The translations under genes were made by a program, and so were the position numbers. This document shows positions 1 through 10,344 of a DNA stretch of 64,000 nt, piece by piece. Under the pieces are notes generated by a model. It had not been told where the DNA came from and ran no database searches. It worked only from the letters and a program-made list of their open reading frames with translations. This stretch comes from Acorus gramineus (lineage: Eukaryota > Streptophyta > Magnoliopsida > Acorales > Acoraceae): NCBI GenBank assembly GCA_030737835.1, contig CM060849.1, forward strand, positions 31,237,080-31,301,079, written 5' to 3'. Positions within the stretch are counted from its first letter, which is position 1; each line of letters begins with the position of its first letter.

Positions 1-163
1 ATGAAACAATATGCTGCAAAAGAGGAAGTGACAACGCATACGATGGATAGAAAGAAGTGCAGACCAATTAGAGCACACATTATGCATAAATTTCTGAATG
101 ACAAGCACCATACATATACAGATGAAGATCACATGGTCAGGCAGATGTACATGACGCCTTGAT
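1..163 (+). CDS. 3' end of an unrecognised open frame (partial, runs off left edge)
   Basis: Frame 1 is open from the first base to a TGA at 161-163 and gives about 53 residues rich in Lys, His and Asp/Glu. The frame could begin at the ATG at position 1, but more probably it continues to the left. I recognise no domain. It ends about 1.3 kb from the convergent FRS gene, and the TGTATCTTAA repeats begin just after it. It could therefore be the second open frame of the same transposon-like unit, a captured host fragment, or chance. Its length is short enough that coding status is uncertain. Confidence 0.3.
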
Positions 164-199
164 CAGTAAAGGAATGATGTTTTTTCATGAAAAACAATT

Positions 200-1400
200 G
201 GGGTCTAATTAAAATAGTTTTTGGTTGATTTTTGGATATGAAATTTTGTATTCAATGTATTGTTCAATTTTGATGTATAACTGATAGGTTTTGGTTCTGT
301 GTTTAACATTGAATTTGATATAGTTATAGATGTATCTGAATTTGGTGGTGTATCTGACATTTGTAATAGACATCTGTATCTTAAGCGCAAATCAATGTCT
401 TATATGTTTGTGGAATGTATGTTTATTGTGATGTCTATGTGAGACTGTTTATTAGGTGTTTATTGTGATGGAATGTAAAATGTGTATCTTAACACTTGTA
501 TAAATTGCAAAACAGTGGTGGTTTAAATTTGAATTTGATGTGATACAGTGATAGATGTATCTGAAATCTATTGTATCTTAAATTCGTATTAAACATCTAT
601 CTGAATCACAAATCAAAGTAAGTTGTATGTGGAATGTAATTGCCTATTGTGAAGTGTATAAGGACTTTTTATTAGGTGTATCTTAATTCAAAATGAATCA
701 TATAAGATTGGCTTCTTCTCCAGCATAGTAGATCATAATGGGTGATACCTGAAAACCTGTCAAATTACTATTATGATGTATCTTAAAGTGAATGTGTATC
801 TTAAAACCTGTATAAATTGCAAAACAGTGGTGATTTAAATTTGAATTTGATGTGATACAGTGATAGATGTATCTGAATTCTATTGTATCTTAAATTCGTA
901 TTAGACATCTATGTGAATCACATATCAATCAAGTTGTATGTGGAATGAATCATATAAGATTGGCTTCTTCTCCAGCATAGTAGATCATAATGGGTGCTAC
1001 CTGAAAAACTGTCATATTACTATTATGATGTATCTTAAAGTGAGATGTGTATCTTAAAACCTGTATGAATTGCAAAAACAGTGGTGATTTAAATTTGAAT
1101 TTGATGTGATACAGTGATGATGTATCTGAATTCTATTGTATCTTAAATTTGATGTGATACATCTATGTGAATCACATATAAGATTGGCTTCTTCTCCAGC
1201 ATAGTAGATCATAATGGGTGCTACCTGAAAACCTGTCATATTACTATTATGATGTATCTTAAAGTGAGATGTGTATCTTAAAACCTGTATAAGATGTGTT
1301 TGGTCAATGTAATGTGTATCTGCAAAAATGTAATCAGTGTATAAGATGGACTAAGTAAAACTCATAACAACAAACATAATGACAATCTCAAATGAATTCC
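200..1400. repeat. TGTATCTTAA-rich repeat region with about 225-250 bp tandem duplications, 3' side of the FRS gene
   Basis: The motif TGTATCTTAA, or the variant TGTATCTGAA, recurs many times, mostly in plus orientation (for example 331-340). A longer unit is repeated in tandem: the word GCTTCTTCTCCAGCATAG starts at 711, 963 and 1187, and the flanking sequence repeats with it (period 252 then 224). Motif-dense flanks like this resemble subterminal repeats of plant DNA transposons. The same motif family lies on the other side of the FRS gene at 4.1-5.0 kb. No terminal inverted repeat could be fixed because the left end lies outside the window. Confidence 0.75.
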
Positions 1401-1486
1401 ACAGACACATTGAAAAAACACATTATGACATCAAATGTGTAGTACAAAAAGAGGCCCTCTCCAGCCTTCTAAAAATTATTAGATCC

Positions 1487-4400
1487 TTAAGGTAATTTTG
1501 CTTTTGTATTCCTCGGCTTGTAAACCTTGGGTGCCTTCCTTCTTGATGGTGGTCGTCCTTTACTCCGAACTTTGTAAGGCGAGTGAACAATTGAATTTGG
1601 AATCTGCTCATCACCAACACTACAATCATTGTGATCAGTAACTTCTTTCGTTAAGTCATTATACAAAACATCAAGATGCTTTTTGCACAATTCGAACATT
1701 TCAGGAGAGACAACAGCAACATCAGCAATTGATATAAATTTAGAGTGCAAGTCATGGTGCCTCCACATTTGCTCATTTGACATGTTGTCCACATAACAGT
1801 TTTTCACATAATTGTGCATTCGTTTAATGCCCTTCTGCCAACGGTCAAGAATGTAGTTTTGTGAAACTTCCATCATGTTGATGTGTATCAGAACTTTCAT
1901 AGAATGTCTACACAAGATGCCCCTAAATTCAAAAAGACAGCATAGGCATTTAACCTCCTGCTTACCTTCATCAAAATGAACTTGGTACGCTATTTTTTTT
2001 GTCACTCCATCCTTGCCCTTTGAAATATCATCAACAACAAAATATCTGATACAACCCACATCTGATACATGGACAAGATTGCAGAAAATCATTCCCTTGA
2101 TTTCATTCTGTACCTTCCTAAAAATATCATGTGTATATGCCTCTTGGAACTGTTTCTCAAAATGGAATTCGGTTAGCAACGGAATGATAGAATTTGTTGA
2201 ATGAAAATCAGCCTTTTCCTCCTTCTCAACCTTGCTTTTCAATGCATTGTCATACTGCTCAACAAACTGCTTTAATGTTGTTTTTGAATTAACATAGTCA
2301 TCAAAAAATGCATTCATGCTTTCACTTCTTTGTGTAGTAGACATGCCAGCCCAGAAAGTTTCTTTCACATATACTGGAACCCATCGTAAACGATCATTAT
2401 ATAATCCAGAAAGCCACGCGTTCTCTGACATTCCATACTCCTCAATCATCTGTTGCCAATTGGTGTCAAAATCACCAGGTGTAAGAGACTCATAAACAAT
2501 GGACTTCATTCGTTTCTTAATTTCATCATAGTTCTTGAAGCTGCAAACAAATCACTATATTAACTCCTTATCAAATTAAATGGTGTATCTGAAAAACAGA
2601 GATGTATCTTAATTTCATCATAGTTCTTGAAACTGCAAACAAATAACTATATTAACTCCTTATCAAATTAAATGGTGTATCTAAAAAACAGAGATGTATC
2701 TGAATTTCATCATAGTTCTTGAAGCTGCAAACAAATAACTATATTAACTCCTTATCAAATTAAATGGTGTATCTAAAAAACAGAGATGTATCTTAATTTC
2801 ATCATAGTTCTTGAAGCTGCAAACAAATAACTATATTAACTCCTTATCAAATTAAATGGTGTATCTCGGTGTATCTTAAAAACAGAGATGTATCTGAATT
2901 TGAAACTAACTCAACACAAAACACAACGGTGCATACCTGCCCAACTTCTCTGGTAGTTTTTTCATGATGTGCCACAAACATAATCTGTGACGAGATTCTG
3001 GAAATACTTGAGCCACAGCTCCCTGGATTGCTTTACATTGATCGGTGACTATAGCATTCGGCTTACGTCCAGACATGCACTCTAACCAAGCTTTAAAAAG
3101 CCACACATAGGTTTCAGTGTTCTCATTAGATAACAAACCACAACCAAACAAAACAGATTGACCGTGGTGATTAACACCAACAAAAGGAGCAAAAGGCATG
3201 TCATATTTATTTGTCAAATATGTAGAATCAAATGAAATCACATCTGAGAATGACTCATATAGTGCTCTAGATCTTGCATCTGCCCAAAAAATATTCCTCA
3301 CTCTGAAATTCTCATCAAAATCAACAAGGTGAAAAAAATTTGGATTCCTCTTCTGCATACGAACAAAATAATCACACACAGCTTGAGCATCTCCCCCACC
3401 AAGCCTGGCAAGTCTAGATCTGGACAAATAATTCCTAGCATCCTTCTCCTCATAAGATATGCAATCATAACCACCAGCCTTAATCACTAAGGAGTTAAAA
3501 CTTTTCGATGCTCTAATTCCAGCTTGGTCATTAATATCCAAAACCCGTTTCGACATAAGATCAATCTTCCTATGACATGCAAAATGGCGAGATTTAAGGG
3601 GGCTTAAATGATGGTTATGATCTAAAACCACCTTTGATATCAAGAAAGCCTCATTTCCCTTCACACTAATGTTTATCCTGGCACCACAGCCAGTCTTGAT
3701 TGAAGACCGGGCATTGAACGCATTCTTTCCAGTTGGCACATGCTTCCCATTTCTACAGCAAGCCAGAGAAAAAAATCTTTGCCTTCCATTTTCATCCTTT
3801 TTCCCATGAATCTTGGCAATGCCAAATCCAGTCTTGTGAGCAAAATTGTTATAAAACAATCGCACTTCAGATTCAGAATGAAAACACATCCCAATAGATG
3901 GAATAGACTGTTCTGCACATGCTACTATCTCGTCCACATTTTGCTGATCAGCCAAATCAATCACTTCCTTTGATGAACTGGTTTCCATTTCACATGAATC
4001 GGGAATGTCTTCCAAATAATTTGATTCTTCAAATGTGTCATCCATATAATCCTCCTCACTGCCTGTTGAAAAGTAGAAAAGTGGTCACATATTATATATC
4101 TCAAATTAAGATACACAGGTGTATCTTAAAACCAGGTACATATTTGGATTACCAAACATGAATACAAAAACATATGGATACAAAAACATATGGATTTGAA
4201 TTACCGGACATGTTAAAAGCAGTACATATTTTCAAATATAGTCCTTCAAACCTTTATATGTATATACGTATATGACAATTAGCAATTAAATATTAATCAG
4301 GTACATATTAATCAATTCCATGGTGAAAATAAAATGTCAAAAATTGATTTTAAGATACATTGCTGTATCTTAAAACCAAACCATGTGGATTTTGAATTAC

Positions 4401-5101
4401 CAAACATGTTAATTAGCAGTACATATACTTTAAAAAAAGTCCTTCAATACTTTATATATATATATATATATATATCTATATCTATATGACAATTAGAAAT
4501 TTTATATGAATCAGATAAACATTTATCAATTCCATAAAATTCAATTTAAGATACAATGCTGTATCTTAAAACCAAACAACAACCATGTGGATTTTGAATT
4601 ACCAAACATGTTAATTAGCAGTACATATACTTTAAAAAAAGTCCTTCAATACTTTTTATACATATATATATATATATCTATATCTATATGACAATTAGAA
4701 ATTTTATATGAATCAGATAAAACATTAATCAATTCCATGGAGAAAAATAAAAATGTCAAAAATTCAATTTTCAATTTAAGATACAGTGCTGTATCTTAAA
4801 ACCAAACAACAAACATGTGGATTTTGAATTACCAAACGTGTTAATTAGCAGTACATATACTTTAAAAAAGTCCTTCAAGCCTTCATATACTGGAATATAT
4901 ATATATGACAATTAGCAATTACATATGAATCACATAAACATTAATCAAATCCATGGATAAATAAGATGTCAAACTTCAAATCGTGCTTGAAAAATAAAAT
5001 CAAGATACACGTGTATCTGGAAATCGAATGAGTAATAAAAAAATCAGATCGAATATGAATTATTCAGATGGAATATAAATCTAACCTGATTGGATCGCCA
5101 T
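1487..5101 (-). CDS. FAR1-RELATED SEQUENCE (FRS5-like) / MULE-transposase protein, 731 aa, complete
   Basis: Three coding exons on the minus strand: 5101-5086 (16 nt), 4062-2937 and 2540-1487, all GT-AG, total 2196 nt in one frame. The ATG at 5101-5099 is chosen because the 16-nt exon splices in frame onto the long exon; the ATG at 4045 is an internal alternative. Domains: an acidic N-terminus, a FAR1-type zinc-finger DNA-binding region at about residues 69-160, and a MULE transposase domain. Acidic residues fit the DDE triad: D284 (SFDSTY), D346 (VTDQ) and E454 (QRSES). A SWIM zinc finger (C579, C581, C591, H593) follows, then a basic C-terminal tail. FRS proteins are nuclear regulators descended from Mutator-like transposases. 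Length is normal for the family and no break is seen. The surrounding repeats suggest an active or recently active element rather than a domesticated gene. Confidence 0.88.
2521..2905. repeat. 92-bp tandem repeat, about four copies, filling FRS intron 2 and copying its splice acceptor
   Basis: Units start at 2521, 2613, 2705 and 2797 with an exact 92-bp period and few mismatches. Each unit reads TTTCATCATAGTTCTTGAA, then CTGCAAACAAAT, and later a TGTATCTTAA-type motif. On the minus strand each unit holds the 3' splice site TTTGCAG followed by the first bases of exon 3, so four acceptors lie at 2540/2541, 2632/2633, 2724/2725 and 2816/2817. Intron 2 itself is 2541-2936. Confidence 0.92.
4106..5018. 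repeat. Palindromic motif array TTAAGATACA-N4-TGTATCTTAA in FRS intron 1
   Basis: Four near-identical palindromes with 10-bp arms and a 4-bp spacer lie at 4106-4129 (spacer CAGG), 4350-4373 (TTGC), 4546-4569 (ATGC) and 4776-4799 (GTGC). A fifth, spacerless version (AGATACAC then GTGTATCT) lies at 5003-5018. The last three full copies sit in a roughly 200-230 bp repeated unit that also holds a TA-rich run and the word AATTACCAAACATGTTAAT. The array falls in the first intron (5085-4063), close to the presumed promoter. A dyad of this kind suits a dimeric DNA-binding protein, possibly the FRS protein itself; that link is inference. Confidence 0.85.
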
Positions 5102-5640
5102 TGTCTCACCACAATCGATCGCGAACAAAAAAATATATGAACCGCGCAATTCTAATAACCTCCACAGATTCAACTGAAAAAAAAAATGATTTCGATGCTT
5201 GTTTTCACTTCCACCATTGAATCTAGATATAAAAAAATGTAAATCGTGATATTTTTTGAGGGTTCGAAATACCTAACCTGGATATTTGCACCACCATTAA
5301 AATCGCACGAAAAAAAAAGAAAAACGATGAAATCCTCTCTTTCAACGTTGAAAGTCTGAACGAAAAATGTAAATTGATGTTTGTTTTCTTTGCAGCATAT
5401 CAATCTTATAAAACTCTGTGATTTTTTTTTTTTTTTGATCGTGCAAATGAAGTATCTTCATACACCGAAAAAATTTGAACGGTTCATATGCTAGGCATTA
5501 AATTTTTTTTATCGTGCGTATCAAAATCGTAACTAACTCGGCATTAATTGAACGGTTATTGAAAAAAACGGGGAGAATAGTTAGGAGGGCTAATATAGGT
5601 ATTTCAAGGTTGCCACCTCATGGGGCTTGGGTTGGGGCCT
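5102..5640. other. Presumed promoter side of the FRS gene; no clear elements
   Basis: AT-rich sequence with a poly-T run near 5425-5437 and several stretches of A. It should hold the FRS promoter and 5' UTR, and possibly the right end of a surrounding transposon, but I could not identify a TATA box, terminal inverted repeat or target duplication with confidence. Confidence 0.4.
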
Positions 5641-6640
5641 ATTAGTTGGGGCCCAAAAATCATTATTGACAAATAAATGCATGCTTATATGAATCGAGTG
5701 CGTATATTTATATTTTTTTAATAATATAGTGTATACCGATAGAGAAAAATATATATGTTACCCAATTTTATATAGTGTTTTGGTCATGACAACTTCAAAG
5801 GAAGCTAAAAAACGGACTCAGTGTATCAATTTTCATTGAAATTTTTTATTTTTGGAGTCGTGGATTTTTATTTTTAAAAAAAAAACTTTGTTTTCTAGTG
5901 AGTTTTTTTTTCTCTCTCTAGTTCTAGGGTATGTTTAGATATGAGTATCGGGTGGCTGGATTGAGATTTCTATCTAGGTGGATTGAAAAAAAAGATTTTT
6001 TTACTCAGGCTTTACATCTCCTTTTCCTAATAATAACCAACTCTCCCACTGAATCTTAACTCTTGCCGAATATTAAAAAAAATATTTTGTTATGATTAAA
6101 TGTGTTTTTTTAAACTTATCTAATTATTTTTTTCTAATTTTTTACCATTATCTATTAATAATTTATTTTATTTTTCTTGTATTGTCAACATATTAATTGT
6201 TGATGTTCCGAGATTAAAGAAGTTTATTTTTAAAAAAATATGAATTTCGATGCTATAACATTGAAAAAAAATGAATCTTTGTTAAAATTTTATTAAATAA
6301 AGGGTAATTTAGAAGATGTGTGTGTGTGTGTGTTAAATAATGTAAAATTGAATTTGACTTAACATATGTTAGATTTTGTAGAAATGGTATTTCTGAAAAT
6401 ATTTTTTTTATATATTGTAATCCATGCATTACTAATCATATGATTGGGATTGAGAATCTCAATACTGTTTTCTGAATCATGTTCCATACTAAACAAGTTG
6501 ACATGATTCTCAATCCCAAAATATCTGGATTTGGAATACCATGATTTATAGAATCTTGATCCCACTTGTCAATGAAACAGTAAGGAATTGAAAATTCACA
6601 ATTTTAAACTCAAAGATGTTGTCATTATCGTATACTATTT
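5641..6640. other. AT-rich intergenic DNA, nothing recognised
   Basis: Long A and T runs and a short (GT)n run near 6318-6332. No coding region or element ends were recognised. Confidence 0.5.
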
Positions 6641-6913
6641 AGGGTTTTTTATTTTTAAGTCCCCACAAACTATATTTAGTGATCGATCCCTCACTTCTTC
6701 GTATTTGGGTTTTAGTCCCCAAATTTAAATGATAGTTCCTTTTTAGTCCTCAGAGGGACCTATCCATAAATTATTTAATTTTATTTTTAGTCCCTGAGAG
6801 GGACCTATCCATGAATTATCCTTTAAATCTGGGGACTAAAACCCAAATACGAAGAAGAAAGGGATCAATCACTAAATATGATGGTTTGTGAGGACTTAAA
6901 AATAAAAAACCCT
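6641..6913. mobile_element. Hairpin MITE-like element, about 100-bp inverted arms
   Basis: The left arm from AGGGTTTTTTATTTTTAAGT is matched in reverse complement by the right end, which closes with ACTTAAAAATAAAAAACCCT. Pairing continues inward through CGTATTTGGGTTTTAGTCCC for about 95-100 bp on each side, leaving a short central loop. Non-coding foldback structure of this size is typical of MITEs. Target-site duplications were not clear. Confidence 0.75.
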
Positions 6914-6951
6914 AATATTTATTTTTATTTCAAAGGAACATGTTTTTAAAT

Positions 6952-8194
6952 AGGGTTAAAGACATTTAAATTCTTGTAAACATGAGTAATTTCATATAAG
7001 TTTTTGTTAAAGTTGTAACAAAATACTACGACTTTGACGAGAAGCAGAGAGATAACCGACTTTCCAATCCCACATGAAGCGCGGAACCACGCCATAAAGT
7101 ATGTAAAGCTAAATTTACGTATAAGTCCTTGAAAACTCATAAAAATCTAATTATCATGCATATGTTAAATTTTCATTCAAATTTGATAGAATATTCTTAT
7201 GATATTCCATCATCATATAATTGTTGGGACTTTATAGTAGCTATAAACAATCGTAATGATTAATTAGTTCATGTAAAGATCAAATTACTCTAATACAAAT
7301 GGTTTTGGAGATGAAGGCCACATGCGGAGGAATCTGTAAGGAAGGCTCGGGAAATCTGGGGAATTAAGTTCCCTCTCAAGGTGAAAGCGTTTCTTTGGAA
7401 TGTCTGTTTAGAGAAAATTCTCACCAATCCCGCAGAGTGAGGTAGGCGCCGGAGGCAGATGTGTAGTGTCTTCTTTGCAAGGGGGAACCCGAAACTGTAG
7501 CTCATATGATGGTTTCTTGTCCTCTGGTGCGAGTTCTATGGGTCTAATTGTCACGGGCCACATGTTTGGACGTGAGCTTCAATTCTTTGGAGGAAATATA
7601 GGAGGTAGGGAGGTAACTAAAAGCTCAAGGGGACAAGTAAAGCAACTAAAATTTCTCATTCTTTTGTGCCCGCGATGGTGTGGTCCGTATGGCTTGCGAG
7701 GAACCAAGCTCTGTTCCAAAATGTTACCCCTTACATGGAGAACATTTGGGAGTCAGTAGTGACACAAATACGGGACTGGGGTCGATTTTGCGCCCTAGTG
7801 AGCTTAGTTTCAGATTCCTGAGTAATTAATGGGGGAGCTTGAAGGCTTCTTAGATAGAGATCTCCTATACCAGGGAACTCTTTCCCAAGCTAGGTCCTTT
7901 TTTTTTTTTTTTGTAATATTTACTTTCCTTTCCTTTGCTTTGAATTGGGCATCCCTCTATAATATATTATTTTAGAAGCAGTTTGTCTACCTTATCAAAA
8001 AAAAAAAAAAAAAAAATTCATTCTATATATATTAGGACTTACTATGATTCGTTGAGTTATGGTTAACCTCTGTTGTCATGTTGGACATATATGGGTTTTT
8101 GGGAGTTTTCAAGGGCTCATACATCTGCCACAACTTTGATAAAAATTTATATAGAATTACTCATATTTGCAAGGACATAAATATCTTTAACCCT
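6952..8194. mobile_element. Terminal-inverted-repeat element interrupted by a LINE 3' end
   Basis: The left end (AGGGTTAAAGACATTTAAAT and on to about 7140) matches the reverse complement of 8085-8194, including the words ATGAGTAATT and CCTTGAAAACTC. The paired ends are about 110-190 bp with indels. The inner 0.7 kb is a LINE fragment ending in poly(A), so the simplest reading is a LINE inserted into an older TIR element. Confidence 0.6.
7290..8017 (+). pseudogene. 5'-truncated L1-type LINE 3' end (zinc-binding RT C-terminal domain) with poly(A)
   Basis: Broken plus-strand frames resemble the plant LINE zf-RVT region: a W-G-I-K-F-P-L-K-V-K-A-F-L-W run near 7355-7400, then a Cys/His-containing stretch and a later W-x-A-R run, with several stops. 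A 3' UTR-like segment ends in about 18 A residues at 8000-8017. It is 5' truncated, the usual state of plant L1 copies, and cannot encode a working protein. Confidence 0.65.
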
Positions 8195-9050
8195 TTTATA
8201 TATTTATATTTTTTACAAATATCTTTCATTTTTTACTATGCTTCCGGTCCCTTTTGTTCTAAATCCTGACTCCACCTCTGACCCTACCTGATACACTCTA
8301 GTCCTTTCACAGTTTAATTAATCCCCTTATGACCCATGTAGAAAACCAGTTGTTGTGTATGTGCAAATGCACGTAAATAAAGTCTTACATATGTTTTGAT
8401 TAATATTCATGTTAAAATAATTTGATTACAGTAACATTTTTATAATAATAACTTCAAATGTAATCAATCTAATGTCTATAGCTTACCAATGAAAATAATA
8501 GTGTCAAACATGAAAAAAAAACAATCATATATTCATAATAGACAATCTCATACGTGTTTTTCCAAAAAAATATATATAGAAAATATAAAAAAAATTAAGA
8601 AAAAAAAAACTACCAAGAAAGCAAACCACCCTTAATTGCTAAATACAATAATCCTCAAAAAAATGATCTAAGCAAATGAAGTCAATGTTTATGCATAATT
8701 AATCAATTCAAAAGAACCAAATAATCCAAAACTTTTAGTGAGAGATTTTCAAACCAAATTAAAACAGATTGTCTCATATAAAAAATGAATCAATTTGGAG
8801 GATTACAATTCAAGATAACAAGAGAATTGAAAGAAAAAGTGAACAATAGAAAAATAAAAAAATATGATAAATAAATTTAAATAAATTATATGAAGGAAAA
8901 ATTTCCAAAAAAATATTGTAAACATATGTTTTTACACCCTCATGTAATGAGAAATAATATTAATATAAAAATAATTTTTATTTGAGAGTGTTTTACTTTT
9001 TTAAAATATATATTTTGAAACACGTAAATTTATTTTTAACACACAAGAAA
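8195..9050. other. AT-rich intergenic DNA, nothing recognised
   Basis: Very AT-rich with many A runs. No coding frame, repeat pair or RNA gene was seen. Confidence 0.5.
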
Positions 9051-9054
9051 AAGG

Positions 9055-9420
9055 ATAATAACATGGGTTAAATGCATATAACCCCCTGAAAGTTAGCATA
9101 TATCCATAAATCCCCCTCATTTATGCGAATATCTATATAACCCCCTGAATGTTACATGGTTAAACATTTAACCCCTTCGGCTTAATTAACTTCCGGTAAA
9201 TAAAAGGAATATTCCAAAAATATTCCATCAACTGTTAATTCATATATTCATATAACCCCTAATTTGTTTAATAAATTCAAAAAGACCTAAATATATGATC
9301 AAAATGCCCTTTTGTTATTTGAAGCTAATTCATATATTTATATAACCCTCTGATTTCTTCAAAAAAATTCAAAAGAACCCACTTTATTATTTCACATATT
9401 CATATAACCCTCTATTTTGT
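9055..9420. repeat. CATATAACCCCC-type dispersed repeat
   Basis: Repeated words such as CATATAACCCCCTGAA and ATATTCATATAACCC occur at intervals. The same vocabulary appears in the hairpin MITE at 42.0-42.6 kb, so this is probably a decayed relative. Clean inverted ends were not found. Confidence 0.45.
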
Positions 9421-9584
9421 ACAAAAAAATGTCAAAGGACCCACTTTTCTTTCTTCTTCACCATTTTTCTGACCGTTGCCATGATTGTGTATATAAACCT
9501 CATTTGATCTTCTTCTTCTTCCCTCTAATTTCTTTAATTCTTCTATTCTTCTTCTTCTCGCCATGGTTGTGACAACGGGAGAGA

Positions 9585-9745
9585 GTAGAAGGATGAGGCA
9601 GATGGTGGTGACGACATCGGCAATGGTGATGAGAGGCTCGATGGGGATGGTGGCGATGATGTATATGGGGGAGGGGACATCGGCGACGGTGATGAGTGGC
9701 TCGGAGGGGACGTCGGCAATGGTGATGAGAGGCTCGGATGTTTTT
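9585..9745. repeat. Imperfect GGCAATGGTGATGAGAGGCTC minisatellite
   Basis: A G-rich segment in which TCGGCAATGGTGATGAGAGG and close variants recur three times or more. Both strands show short open frames here only because the repeat lacks stops. I see no reason to call it a gene. Confidence 0.5.
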
Positions 9746-9811
9746 ATTATATATTTAAACAAATACTTGATAAAGCTTTATAAGATTCCAAATAATCTTT
9801 TTTTTATATGA

Positions 9812-10330
9812 CCCAAACATTGCATAACTATAATTGATATTTTTAGTTTTCCGTTTGCATAATTTTTTTAGCATCACTTACTTTGTAGTGTTATTTTTGT
9901 ATTTAGTGTTTTTCAGTTTGTTTATTCACACTTCTAGAACACATGGTTTGGTTCAACTTTTTCTCTAACAATACACATGTCCTTTTAATAAATATTTATA
10001 TGTGATATTGTCGAAGGCGATGACCTTCTCATCCCTCCTCTTTTTTTTTTTTGCATACATGAAATTATAAGCGAAATGACCAAATTTTTCTATTAGATGA
10101 ATTTTTCCCTCGTTGTGGCGCTTCAGAGTTTATGGATTTACTAGTCTAGCATAAATAATAGTTACATTGAAAAATTAATTTTTTTTTAAAGTTTGTTGTA
10201 AGTATTGATGTATCATTTCTAAACAAAATTTTCTACTGAATTACATGCAAAGGGAAAAAAAATTAAAAGCACAATCTATTTGAAATAAAACCTGACTTAA
10301 ATAGAAATCAAAACAATGAGCTAAGCCGGG
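9812..10330. other. AT-rich spacer, nothing recognised
   Basis: No gene, repeat pair or known element was identified between the minisatellite and the inverted-repeat element that follows. Confidence 0.45.
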
Positions 10331-10344
10331 ATGTTTAGGCGGCG

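Noticed and set aside
9412-9811. Overlapping open frames on both strands
   Set aside because: They arise from a stop-free GGCAATGGTGATGAGAGG repeat and have no domain or codon structure typical of a gene.
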